In this document: positions 31,850 to 40,378 of the stretch, piece after piece
Layout of the letters: each line of letters starts with the position of its first letter
Position numbering within the stretch: position 1 is the first letter of the stretch
Source of the DNA: JAOPZW01 sp036379935
GTDB taxonomy: Bacteria > Actinomycetota > Thermoleophilia > Solirubrobacterales > Solirubrobacteraceae
Assembly (NCBI GenBank): GCA_036379935.1
Contig: DASVFT010000078.1
Coordinates: 1 to 56,278, forward strand
DNA length: 56,278 bases
Direction: 5' to 3'
The notes under the pieces: generated by a model
Told to the model about the DNA's origin: nothing
Seen by the model: only the letters and a program-made list of their open reading frames with translations
Databases searched by the model: none
Made by a program: the position numbers and the translations under genes

Positions 31850-32828
31850 CGTCCCAGCTGCGCAGCATCGGCAGCGGGTCGACGGGGTGCGAGTTGGCGT
31901 CGACTCGCCAACCGTTCTGCCACGCCTCGAAGTGCAGGTGCGGGCCCGAGGCGTCGCCGGTCGCGCCCACGTTGCACAGCTGCTGTCCGGCCAGGACGGT
32001 CATGCCGGGGCTCACGACGGTGCTGCCGAGCTGGCAGTGCGCGAAGAAGTAGTCGTAGCCGTCGGAGCCCTTCTCGACGATGTAGTAGCCGGCCGCCTTG
32101 GCCTGGTAGTCGGTGAAGGAGATGGCGCCGGCCACGGGCGCGACGACCGGCGTCCGCTCGGCGGCGAGGATGTCCTGGCCCTGGTGGGTGTAGCCGTTGC
32201 GCGGGGCCCCGAAGGGATCTCCGAACGTGTGCGGGCCGTTGACGGGAAAGACGTGGCCGGCGGCGTCGGGAAGGGGGGTGGGCGCGGGCTCGGGCGCGCG
32301 GACCGAGAGCGTCGCGCGGCCGGGCGTGCTGGCCCGGCGGAAGAGCACGGCTCCCCGCAGGCCGCGCACGTGCAGGCGCACGAGGTACCGGCCCGGGGCC
32401 AAGCTCGTCCCTGCGGGCCACGTCACGACAAAGCGCTGGCCGACGGGGACGCGCCCAAGGTCGAGGCGCACGATCGAGCCCGTCTCGCTCTGGGGCAGCA
32501 GGACGACGCGGGCCTTGACCGTGCTCGCGCCCGCCTCGTCAACGCGCAGCGCGATCTTGGGCAGCGCGGGGGCCACGACCGCGCGCGGGCCGACGCGGAA
32601 GTAGCGCGCGATCGGCCGCGCCGGGCGGGCGCGCTTCAGCGGCGCGCCGTACTGCGAGCCACCGTCCGGCGACGGCGTCGTGGCGCCACCGGTCTGGGCC
32701 GCGGAGCCACCGGCCGGCGACGCGGGGGAGGCCCCGCCGCTCTGGGCGGCGGCCCCGGGAACGAGCGCGCAGAGCAGCACGGCCATCGTGGCCGGCCCCC
32801 CGACGAGCCCACGCGTCCTGCGTCGCAT
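31818..32828 (-). CDS. Secreted M23-family metallopeptidase
   Basis: A 336-residue exported protein: signal peptide (MAVLLCALVPGAAA), Pro/Gly/Ser-rich spacer, a beta-rich domain (about 75-180), then an M23 (LytM-type) peptidase domain with HTFGDPFGAPRNGYTHQGQD (zinc His and Asp) and the second zinc motif GPHLHFEAWQNG. It would cleave peptidoglycan cross-bridges, or act as a regulatory LytM factor. All predicted metal ligands are present, so it is likely active. It ends 32 bp inside the convergent upstream gene. Confidence 0.92.
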   Translation of the reverse strand: MRRRTRGLVGGPATMAVLLCALVPGAAAQSGGASPASPAGGSAAQTGGATTPSPDGGSQYGAPLKRARPARPIARYFRVGPRAVVAPALPKIALRVDEAGASTVKARVVLLPQSETGSIVRLDLGRVPVGQRFVVTWPAGTSLAPGRYLVRLHVRGLRGAVLFRRASTPGRATLSVRAPEPAPTPLPDAAGHVFPVNGPHTFGDPFGAPRNGYTHQGQDILAAERTPVVAPVAGAISFTDYQAKAAGYYIVEKGSDGYDYFFAHCQLGSTVVSPGMTVLAGQQLCNVGATGDASGPHLHFEAWQNGWRVDANSHPVDPLPMLRSWDVSAPPAAPGR

Positions 32829-32981
32829 GCCTCCAAGGTCGGCGGCTCCGCGCGCGTCGCGCCGAAAAACCCGTCAATGCACAGGTTCGAACCTGCGCAA
32901 CCTTCAGCAAAGCTCCCTAATGGAGACCATCACGCGGCCCGGCTCGTCCGCCCACGTGGGCGGCTTCGGCAGCCGCCACCA

Positions 32982-35261
32982 TCACGGGGCCCGGCTCATC
33001 CGCGCCATCAGCTCCGCGGCGCCCGCCTTCGACAGCGGCTCGTTGAGGTTGCCGCACTTCGGCGACTGCACGCACGACGGGCAGCCGGACTCGCAGGGGC
33101 ACTCGGTGATGAGCCGGTGGGCATCTTCGACCAGGAGGTCGAAGTTGCGAAAGCCCTGCAGGGTGATGCCCACGCCGCCGGGATGGCCGTCGTAGATGAA
33201 GATCGTCGGTCGCCCAGTCTGGGGATGGACGTTGGTCGAGAGCCCGCCGATGTCCCAGCGGTCGCACATGGCCAGCAGCGGCAGCACCGCGATCTGCGAG
33301 TGCTCGGCCGCGTGGAGGGCGCCGAGCAGCACTTCGCGCGGGAACTCGTGGAGGAGCTCCTCGTCAAGCTCGTACCACAGCGCCTGGGTGGTGTACGACG
33401 AGGCCGGGAGGTCGAGGCCCTGGAGGTCGATGACCTCGTGGTCGGGCAGCCGCTTGCGCTGATAGGCGTGGACCTGCTCGGTGACGGTGACGCGGCCGAA
33501 GCTCAGCGTGACCCCGAGGGCCTCGCGGCGGTCGAGCAGCCGCTCGATCTCCGTGTTGGTCTCGCGCTTGGGCTGCGTGTACCAGTCGCCCTCGAAGGGC
33601 TGGACGAGCGCGCGGCGGCCGTCGAGGTCGAGCTCGCGCACCTCGTAGGAGCGCCCGAGGTGCAGGTAGACCGCGCCGTCGTGCACCGTGTTGGGGGCGC
33701 GGGCGGTCTCGACCGTGCCGAGCAGCTCACCGCTGGCGACGTCGACGACGGCGACGCTGTCGGGCGAGGCCGAGCGCAGCGACACGCGCGCCGCCGGGTA
33801 GTCCTCGGCGTGGCGCAGCACGTACTGGCCGCGGCGCTCGACGAGCTCCCCCTGCGCGACGAGGAGGTCCGCGTAGGCCCGCCAGCGCGGGCCGAGCACG
33901 TCGGCGTCGGCCGTGCTCAGCGGACCCTCGTGGGCGGCGCACAGCAGGTGCGCGAGGTGGATCGGCTCGTTCTCGTGCCAGACGATGGCGGCCTCGACGG
34001 GGCGATCGAGGAACTCGTCGGGGTGGCGGCAGAAGAACTGGTCGAGCGCGTCCTCGCCGGCGACGTAGACGGCCAGCCCGCGGCCGCGCCGCCCGGCGCG
34101 TCCCCACATCTGGCGCAGCGAGGCGACGGTGCCGGGGAAGGTCACGCACACGGCGGCGTCGAGGGCGCCGATGTCGATGCCGAGCTCGAGCGCGTCGGTG
34201 GTGACGACGGCGAGCAGGTCGCCGTTGGTGAGCCGGGCCTCGAGCTCGCGGCGCTGCTGGGGCGTGTAGCCGGCCCGGTAGGGCGCGACGCGCTCGCCGA
34301 GCTCGGGCCCGAGCTGGTCGCGCACGATCCGCGCCACGAGCTCGACCGCCTTGCGCGACTTGATGAAGCAGATCGTCCGCGCGCCCTCGCGGACGAGCTC
34401 GGCGAGGATCTCGGCCGCCTCGCCCAGCGCGCTGCGCCGCAGCTGGAGCGCCTCGTCGACGACCGGCGGGTTCCACATCGCGATCTGACGCCGCGCGCCG
34501 GGCGAGCCGTCCTCGTCGACGAGCTGCACGTCCTCGAAGCCGGTCAGGCGCTCGGCGAGCTCGACGGGGTTGGCCACTGTCGCGCTGGCCAGCAGGAAGC
34601 GCGGCGTGGTCCCGTAGGCGCCGGCGATCCGCCGCAGCCGGCGCAGGACGTTGGCGACGTGCGCGCCGAACACGCCGCGGTAGACGTGCGCCTCGTCGAC
34701 CACGACGACCGCGAGGTTGGCGAAGAAGTCGCCCCACGCGGCGTGGTTGGGCAGGATGCCGACGTGGAGCATGTCGGGGTTGGTGAGCACGAGGTTCGAG
34801 CGCCGGCGGATGGCCAGCCGCTCCTCGCGCTTGGTGTCGCCGTCGTAGATCGCAGGGCGCACCTGCTTGGTCAACCCGAAGGCGTTCAGCGCCCGGGCCT
34901 GGTCCTGGGCCAGCGCCTTGGTCGGGTACAGGTACAGCGCGCGCGCCTTGGCGTCGATGCAGAGGATCTCGAGCGTGGGCAGGTTGAAGCACAGCGACTT
35001 GCCGCTGGCGGTGCCCGTGGTGACGATCGTCGTGCCGTCCCACGCCGCCTCGAGCGCCTGCGCCTGGTGGGCGTAGAGCTGGTCGACGCCGGCGTGCGCG
35101 AGCCCCGCCTTCACCGCGGGATGCAGGTCGGGAGGGACCTCGGCGAAGCGCGGCGCGCGTGCTCCTTCGTAGGCCTCGCGCACCAGGCGCTCGTCGGCGC
35201 GCCCGGCCTCGAGCAGGGCGCTCCACGGCTCGGTCCGGCGCGTGACTGCCACTGGTCCCAT
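32982..35261 (-). CDS. DEAD/DEAH-box helicase with C-terminal Cys cluster (MrfA/YprA-like)
   Basis: 759 residues from ATG 35261 (the open frame reaches 35543 but that part is not family-like). Motifs: Walker A TGTASGKSL (82-90), DEAH box VVVDEAHVYRGVFG (187-200), SAT motif ASATVANP (about 224), motif VI region RQMWGRAGRRGRGLAVYV. The end carries CPCESGCPSCVQSPKCGNLN, the four-Cys zinc site of the DUF1998-containing MrfA group. B. subtilis MrfA is a 3'-5' helicase that repairs mitomycin-type DNA damage; the same role is inferred here. The gene is divergent from a HAD phosphatase 88 bp away. Confidence 0.92.
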   Translation of the reverse strand: MGPVAVTRRTEPWSALLEAGRADERLVREAYEGARAPRFAEVPPDLHPAVKAGLAHAGVDQLYAHQAQALEAAWDGTTIVTTGTASGKSLCFNLPTLEILCIDAKARALYLYPTKALAQDQARALNAFGLTKQVRPAIYDGDTKREERLAIRRRSNLVLTNPDMLHVGILPNHAAWGDFFANLAVVVVDEAHVYRGVFGAHVANVLRRLRRIAGAYGTTPRFLLASATVANPVELAERLTGFEDVQLVDEDGSPGARRQIAMWNPPVVDEALQLRRSALGEAAEILAELVREGARTICFIKSRKAVELVARIVRDQLGPELGERVAPYRAGYTPQQRRELEARLTNGDLLAVVTTDALELGIDIGALDAAVCVTFPGTVASLRQMWGRAGRRGRGLAVYVAGEDALDQFFCRHPDEFLDRPVEAAIVWHENEPIHLAHLLCAAHEGPLSTADADVLGPRWRAYADLLVAQGELVERRGQYVLRHAEDYPAARVSLRSASPDSVAVVDVASGELLGTVETARAPNTVHDGAVYLHLGRSYEVRELDLDGRRALVQPFEGDWYTQPKRETNTEIERLLDRREALGVTLSFGRVTVTEQVHAYQRKRLPDHEVIDLQGLDLPASSYTTQALWYELDEELLHEFPREVLLGALHAAEHSQIAVLPLLAMCDRWDIGGLSTNVHPQTGRPTIFIYDGHPGGVGITLQGFRNFDLLVEDAHRLITECPCESGCPSCVQSPKCGNLNEPLSKAGAAELMARMSRAP

Positions 35262-35349
35262 CCTAGGGCCGCGGAAACCGGGACTCCGACCGCGAGCGCT
35301 CCGACCGCGCTCTGTGCGCGAGACGGGGCGCTCTCGCCACAATCCGGGC

Positions 35350-36135
35350 GTGCGCTGCCTGTACCTCGACCTCGACGGGACGTTGCTCGGCGCCGCAGGC
35401 GCGGTCACGCGCGATGGGGACGGCGCCTTCAGCCTGCTGGGCCTGCGCGCGCTGGAGGCGTGCCAGCGCGCGGGCGTGCTCGTGGTGGCGATGTCCGGGC
35501 GCCCGCGGGGGATGCTCGTCGGCGATGCGCGCCTGCTGGGCATCCATGACTACGTCTTCGAGGCCGGCGCCGGCTTCGTGCTCGACGGCGAGGTCCACTG
35601 GCTCGGGGATGCGGACGGTGGCCGGCGCATCGCCGACTCGGGCGCCGTCGAGCTGCTGGTCGAGCGCTTCGACGGCCGCCTGGAGACAGATCCGCAGGCG
35701 CGCGAGGTGTCGCAGCTCCTGCGTGGCCTGATCGATGTCTCCGAGGCCGACGCGCTGCTCGCAGAGCACGGCCACACCGAGCTGCGGCTCGTCGACAACG
35801 GCCGCTCGTATCGGCACTCGCCGGCTCTCGATGCGCTGCCGGCCGTCCACGCCTACCACCTGATCCCGCGGTCGCTCTCCAAGGCGACCGCCGTCGCCGC
35901 GCACGCCCGGGCACGCGGGCTGTCGCGCGAGGACCGCATGGCCGTCGGCGACTCGCGGGAGGACCTGCAGGTGGCAGACGTGGTGGGGACGATGTGGCTC
36001 GTGGCCAACGCCGTCGAGTACGACCCGGCGCTGCGCCACGACCTGCCGCGCCATCCGAATGCGCGGGTGGCCGAGGCTGCCCACGGCGCCGGCGTCTACG
36101 AGGCGGTCGTCACGACGCTGGCGGAGCGCGGGTGA
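35350..36135 (+). CDS. HAD-superfamily phosphatase (Cof-like)
   Basis: 261 residues from GTG 35350. The catalytic motif DLDGTLLG (7-14), motif II MSGRP (about 56), conserved Lys in SLSKATAV, and motif IV GDSREDLQVAD show an active HAD phosphatase with a cap domain between motifs II and III, like Cof/mannosyl-3-phosphoglycerate phosphatase-type members. The open frame extends to 35242 without family sequence. Substrate unknown (sugar phosphates are usual). Confidence 0.88.
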   Translation: MRCLYLDLDGTLLGAAGAVTRDGDGAFSLLGLRALEACQRAGVLVVAMSGRPRGMLVGDARLLGIHDYVFEAGAGFVLDGEVHWLGDADGGRRIADSGAVELLVERFDGRLETDPQAREVSQLLRGLIDVSEADALLAEHGHTELRLVDNGRSYRHSPALDALPAVHAYHLIPRSLSKATAVAAHARARGLSREDRMAVGDSREDLQVADVVGTMWLVANAVEYDPALRHDLPRHPNARVAEAAHGAGVYEAVVTTLAERG

Positions 36136-36178
36136 CACGCGTACGGTGCAGGCCCCGACGGCAGCCAGAGGAGGCAGC

Positions 36179-36385
36179 GTGGACGAAGAGACCTTCAACA
36201 TGTCGGTGCGGAAGTTCCTCAAGACGCTCGGTGTCACGGCCCAGCGCGAGATCGAGCTGGGCGTGCGCGAGCGGCTCGACAACGGTGACCTGCGCGGCGA
36301 CGAGACGCTCGAGGCGACGGCCACGATCACGATCAGCGGCTTGCCCGACCCCATTGTCGTGACGGGGACGATTGCGCTGGCCTGA
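36179..36385 (+). CDS. DUF6494 family protein
   Basis: 68 residues from GTG 36179, preceded by AGAGGAGG (36168-36175) as a strong Shine-Dalgarno. It matches the compact DUF6494 pattern: ETFNMSVRKFLKTLGVTAQR at the start, EIELGVRERLDNGDLRG in the middle, and a strand-rich end (ATATITISGLPDPIVVTGTI). These are small conserved proteins of unknown function, widespread in bacteria. It lies 43 bp after the HAD gene and 15 bp before the peptidase gene, so it may be co-transcribed. Confidence 0.85.
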   Translation: MDEETFNMSVRKFLKTLGVTAQREIELGVRERLDNGDLRGDETLEATATITISGLPDPIVVTGTIALA

Positions 36386-36400
36386 GCGCGGGCGGCGTCG

Positions 36401-37060
36401 GTGAAGGCGCTCGCGCTTGCGGTCGCATTGGGCGCAGCCTGGGTCCCACACGCCGCCGCGCCGGCCGAGGTCATCGGTCACTCGGTGCAGGGGCGACCCA
36501 TCAGCCTCGTCCGCGTGGGCGACCCGGCGGCGCCGCGCAAGATCCTCGTGGTCGGAGAGGTCCACGGGAACGAGCCCGCCGGGCGCGCGATCGTCGACGC
36601 CCTGCGCCGGAGCACCCCGGCCCCCGGCACGCAGCTCCTCCTCGTCCGCGACCTGAACCCCGACGGCTTCGCCCACGACACGCGCACGAACGCGCACGGC
36701 GTCGACCTCAACCGCAACTCGTCGGCGCATTGGGCGGGCGCCGGGCCGCGCCCGTGGTCGGAGCCCGAGACGCGCGCGCTGCGAGCGCTCGTCCTGCGCG
36801 AGCGCCCGACGCTGACCATCTACTACCACCAGCCCTTCGGCCTGGTCGACGTCCCCGAGGGCAACCGTCCCCAGGCGGCGCGCGCGTACGCCGGGCGCAG
36901 CGGTCTGCCGCTGCGCCGCCTGAGCCGCCGCCCCGGGAGCCTCTCGCGCTGGCAGAACGTCCGCCTGCGGGCGGGCTCCGCCTTCGTCGTCGAGCTCGGC
37001 CCCGGCCCGCTGACGCCCGCGCGTCGCCGGCGCCACGTCGCGGCGGTGCTGGCCGCGTAG
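36401..37060 (+). CDS. Secreted M14-family zinc carboxypeptidase
   Basis: 219 residues from GTG 36401, with a signal peptide (LALAVALGAAWVPHAAA). The zinc ligands are His55 and Glu58 (EVHGNE) and His143 (YYHQ). DLNRN (103-107) supplies the conserved Arg/Asn pair, and VELGPG (Glu199) is the catalytic Glu. All active-site residues are present. It is short, as in MpaA-like/gamma-glutamyl-meso-diaminopimelate amidases, and may trim peptidoglycan peptides. Confidence 0.85.
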   Translation: MKALALAVALGAAWVPHAAAPAEVIGHSVQGRPISLVRVGDPAAPRKILVVGEVHGNEPAGRAIVDALRRSTPAPGTQLLLVRDLNPDGFAHDTRTNAHGVDLNRNSSAHWAGAGPRPWSEPETRALRALVLRERPTLTIYYHQPFGLVDVPEGNRPQAARAYAGRSGLPLRRLSRRPGSLSRWQNVRLRAGSAFVVELGPGPLTPARRRRHVAAVLAA

Positions 37061-37063
37061 CGC

Positions 37064-39241
37064 CTACTCGGTCGCGCGGGCCGGCGCCGAGGGCAGGCGC
37101 AGCGCCCGGCGCAGGCGCGCCGGCAGGTACCAGTTCCAGACCCCGAGCAGCTTCATCAGCGCCGGCACGAGGATCGCGCGCACGACCGTCGCGTCGAGCA
37201 GGATCGCGGCCGACAGGCCGAGGCCGAACTCCTGCAGTCCGACGAAGCTGCCGAACGTGAAGCCCGAGAACGCCGCGATCATGATGATCGCGGCCGCGGT
37301 GATGATGCGCCCGGTGTGCTCGAGGCCGTACGCGACGGCGTGCTCGTTGTCGTGGCGCTTGTCCCACTCCTCGCGCATCCGCGAGAGCAGGAAGACCTCG
37401 TAGTCCATCGAGAGCCCGAACAGCACGGCGAACAGGAAGATGGGGATCCATGCCTCGATCTGCGGCGAGCTCTGGAGACCGAACGGCTCGCCCCATCCGT
37501 GCTGGAAGACGAGGGTCAGCACTCCGTACGCGGCGCTGACCGACAGCAGGTTCATGACCACCGCCTTCGCCGGCAGCACGACGGAGCGGAACGCGCGCAG
37601 CAGCAGCAGGTACGAGAGCACGAGCACGGCCACGATGAGCCATGGGAAGGCGCCGTAGGCCTTGTCGATGAAGTCCACGCCGAAGGCGGGGGCGCCGCTC
37701 ACGAGCACCGTGTCGGCGGGTGGGAACTCCGCCGCCGGCAGATAGCGCTCGCGGATGCGGCGCACGAGGTCGACCGCGGGTTGCTCGCCGGCATCGTGAC
37801 GTCCGGCGGCGCGGATCTGCAGGACCTGCCCCTGCGCGTCGACGAGGTTGGCCTGGCGCGCCTCGGCGCGCGGCACGAACGCGGGGGCGAGGATCGTCGA
37901 AGGCTGCACCTCGGGGTCGCGCCGCAGCGCGGCGACCAGCCGGCGCTGCGCCCCGACCACCGCCGGGTCGTAGGCGCCACCCGGACGATGCGTGTCGACC
38001 ACGATCTGGTGCGGCGCCAGCGCCCCGGGCCCGAGCGTGCGCTCCAGGATGGCCAGCCCGCGCGTGGCCTCGGTCGTGAGCGGCACCCCGCGGTTGTCGC
38101 CCCCGGTCAGGTGCATGCCGGTGGCCGCCAGCGCGAGCCCGATCATCACCGCCGCGGCAGCGCCGCCCCACAGCACCGGCCGGCGCATGATGGCGAGCGC
38201 GAGCCGGTGCCAGGCGCCGGTGACGTCCTGGGCTGCGCGGCGCTCGAGGAAGCGGCGCGGGATGACGCGGAAGCGGTTGACGCCGCGCCCCATGACGGCC
38301 AGGAAGGCCGGGAGGAAGGTGGCCGAGGCGGCAATCGAAATCAAGGGCACGAGCAGCCCGCCCACGCCCATCGAGCGCATGAAGGGCAGCGGCATGAACA
38401 CGAGGAGGGCGAGGCCGACGGCCACCGTCGCCCCGGAGAAGAGCGTCGCGCGGCCCGCCGTCGACATCGTCACGATCAGCGCCTCGCGCGGGTCGTCGCG
38501 CTGAGCGAGCTCCTCGCGATAGCGGAAGACGACGAGCATCGAGTAGTCGATGGCGATCGCCAACCCGATCAGCGTGACGATGTTCGTCACGTAGATCGCC
38601 ATGTCCATCACATGGGCGAAGATCCACACGAAGCCGAGCGTCACCGGGATGGTCAGGAAGGCGAAGAGGAACGGCACGACGATGCCGCCGAACGTGCCGA
38701 ACATGAAGGCCAGGACCAGGAGCGCGACCGGCAAGGCGATCAACTCGCCGCGCGCCAGATCCTTGTCGTAGAGCGGCTGGGTGTCGTGGTTGATGGCCGG
38801 GTAGCCGGTGAGGTAGGTCTTGGCGCCGGGCAGCTTCCCGATCGCGCGGCGCAGCGCCGGCGTCTTCTCGGACGCGTCCTGGTTCTCAAGAGGCGTCGTG
38901 ATCTGGACGAACGCGACGGTGCTGCTGGCGCGCTGGATCGTGCCCGCCCGACCTCCCTCGATCGCGTGCGCGGCGCGCTGAGCGGCGGCGGCGACGGCGG
39001 CGCGGGCGGGCGGGCCGTTCTGCCCTTGGACGACGAGCGTGAAGGAGCCGTCGGAGCGCTCGTGCATCCGCTGCTTGAGCAGGTCGAGCCCGCGCTGGGA
39101 GTCCGAGCCGGGGACGACGAAGCGGTTGGTCAGCAGACCGCCGAGGTTCGAGGCGGCGGCGCCGCCCAGCACGAAGAGGACCAGCCAGGCGGCGATGATG
39201 GGGCGCCGGTGCCGGATGACTGCGCGCGTCCACCGCGCCAT
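37064..39241 (-). CDS. MMPL/RND-family transporter
   Basis: A 725-residue polytopic protein with the MMPL arrangement: N-terminal TM, a large extracytoplasmic loop, five TMs (LALPVALLVLAFMFGTFGGI region; GLAIAIDYSMLVVFRYREEL is the proton-relay-type segment), then the mirrored second half (LFGLSMDYEVFLLSRMREEW). The duplicated D-Y-S/E motif pattern in TM4 and TM10 is conserved. MMPL proteins export lipids, siderophores or drugs using the proton gradient. Substrate unknown. It runs convergent to the M14 gene with a 3-bp gap. Confidence 0.92.
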   Translation of the reverse strand: MARWTRAVIRHRRPIIAAWLVLFVLGGAAASNLGGLLTNRFVVPGSDSQRGLDLLKQRMHERSDGSFTLVVQGQNGPPARAAVAAAAQRAAHAIEGGRAGTIQRASSTVAFVQITTPLENQDASEKTPALRRAIGKLPGAKTYLTGYPAINHDTQPLYDKDLARGELIALPVALLVLAFMFGTFGGIVVPFLFAFLTIPVTLGFVWIFAHVMDMAIYVTNIVTLIGLAIAIDYSMLVVFRYREELAQRDDPREALIVTMSTAGRATLFSGATVAVGLALLVFMPLPFMRSMGVGGLLVPLISIAASATFLPAFLAVMGRGVNRFRVIPRRFLERRAAQDVTGAWHRLALAIMRRPVLWGGAAAAVMIGLALAATGMHLTGGDNRGVPLTTEATRGLAILERTLGPGALAPHQIVVDTHRPGGAYDPAVVGAQRRLVAALRRDPEVQPSTILAPAFVPRAEARQANLVDAQGQVLQIRAAGRHDAGEQPAVDLVRRIRERYLPAAEFPPADTVLVSGAPAFGVDFIDKAYGAFPWLIVAVLVLSYLLLLRAFRSVVLPAKAVVMNLLSVSAAYGVLTLVFQHGWGEPFGLQSSPQIEAWIPIFLFAVLFGLSMDYEVFLLSRMREEWDKRHDNEHAVAYGLEHTGRIITAAAIIMIAAFSGFTFGSFVGLQEFGLGLSAAILLDATVVRAILVPALMKLLGVWNWYLPARLRRALRLPSAPARATE

Positions 39242-39272
39242 GACGCTGATGGTAAGTCATCGCGCCTGGCGG

Positions 39273-40274
39273 TCAAACGATGTCGGCCAGGGAGGCGGCC
39301 GCGGCCGCGATCGCGTCGAGGTCGGTGGCCTCGAGCACGCGCTGGAGGTCGAGCATCCGCGCTCCGAAGGCGTCGAGCTCGCTGCTGCCGACGATGGCGA
39401 AGCACGGCACGCCGGCCTGCCGCGCGCGCGTCGCGATCTCTCCGGCGATCTTGCCCTGCAGCGTCTGCTCGTCGATCCGGCCCTCGCCGACGATGACGGC
39501 GTGCGCGGCGCGCATGCGGTCGTCGAAGTCCAGTGCGCGCAGGACGAAGGCGGCGCCGGGCTCCAGCACGGCGCCGTACTGCGCCCACAGCGCGCCGCTC
39601 AGTCCTCCGGCGCAGCCGGTCATGGGCTCCCCGATGGGGTTGCGCGGCAGCCGCTCGGCCTGCTCGCGCAGGCGCTTGGTGAGCAGCCGGACCGTGGCGG
39701 GGTCGGCTCCCTTCTGCGGGCCGAAGACCTCGGCGGCGCGCTCGTAGGGCGTGCGCACGTCGCACACGCACACGATCCGTGCCCCGCGCAGGCCGCCGGC
39801 CTCCTCGATGGCCTCGACGGCGCCCATGCCGCCGTCCGTCGTCGCGCTGCCGCCGCAGGCGACGAGCACGACGTCGGCGCCGGTCTGCGCCGCGGCAACG
39901 ACCAGCTCGCCCGTCCCTCGCGTCGAGGCCGCGACGGGATCGCGTTCCTCGGGCCTCAACAGCGCCAGGCCGCTGGCCCGCGCCATCTCGACGATCGCCG
40001 TGCCGCCCCCTTCCAGCAGCCCGAAGCCGGCTTCGATCTCGCGGCCCAGCGGATCGTGGACACGCGCGGCCGCCGTCTCGCCGCCGAGCGCGGTGAGCAG
40101 CACCTCCATGGTGCCGTGGCCGCCGTCGGCGACCGGGCAGAGGTCGGGCGGCGGGAGGCCGGCGGACTCCAGCCCGCGCCCGATCGCCGCGGCCACCTCC
40201 GTGGCGCGGAAGGTCCCCTTGAAGCCGTCGGGGGCGACGAGGACGCGGCGGTCGGTCAAGCTGGGCGGGGCCAT
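39273..40274 (-). CDS. Glycerate kinase (GlxK/GarK family)
   Basis: 333 residues; family signature VLVAPDGFKGTFRATEVAAA at the start, VADGGHGTMEVLLTALGG, a central GMARASGLALL-like segment, GTGELVVAAAQTGADVVLVA and GCAGGLSGALW. It phosphorylates D-glycerate (to the 2- or 3-phosphate) in glyoxylate/sugar-acid breakdown. Upstream of the MMPL gene with a 31-bp gap; divergent from the GGDEF-HD-GYP gene. Confidence 0.92.
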   Translation of the reverse strand: MAPPSLTDRRVLVAPDGFKGTFRATEVAAAIGRGLESAGLPPPDLCPVADGGHGTMEVLLTALGGETAAARVHDPLGREIEAGFGLLEGGGTAIVEMARASGLALLRPEERDPVAASTRGTGELVVAAAQTGADVVLVACGGSATTDGGMGAVEAIEEAGGLRGARIVCVCDVRTPYERAAEVFGPQKGADPATVRLLTKRLREQAERLPRNPIGEPMTGCAGGLSGALWAQYGAVLEPGAAFVLRALDFDDRMRAAHAVIVGEGRIDEQTLQGKIAGEIATRARQAGVPCFAIVGSSELDAFGARMLDLQRVLEATDLDAIAAAAASLADIV

Positions 40275-40378
40275 GGCTCCCGCGAAGGAGTACAGGACGC
40301 GACGACGGTCAGGACGTGCGGCTGCGTTGACGGCCGCGGGCTAAGGCACCCCTGCGAACGGCCGATATCAGGGTGATC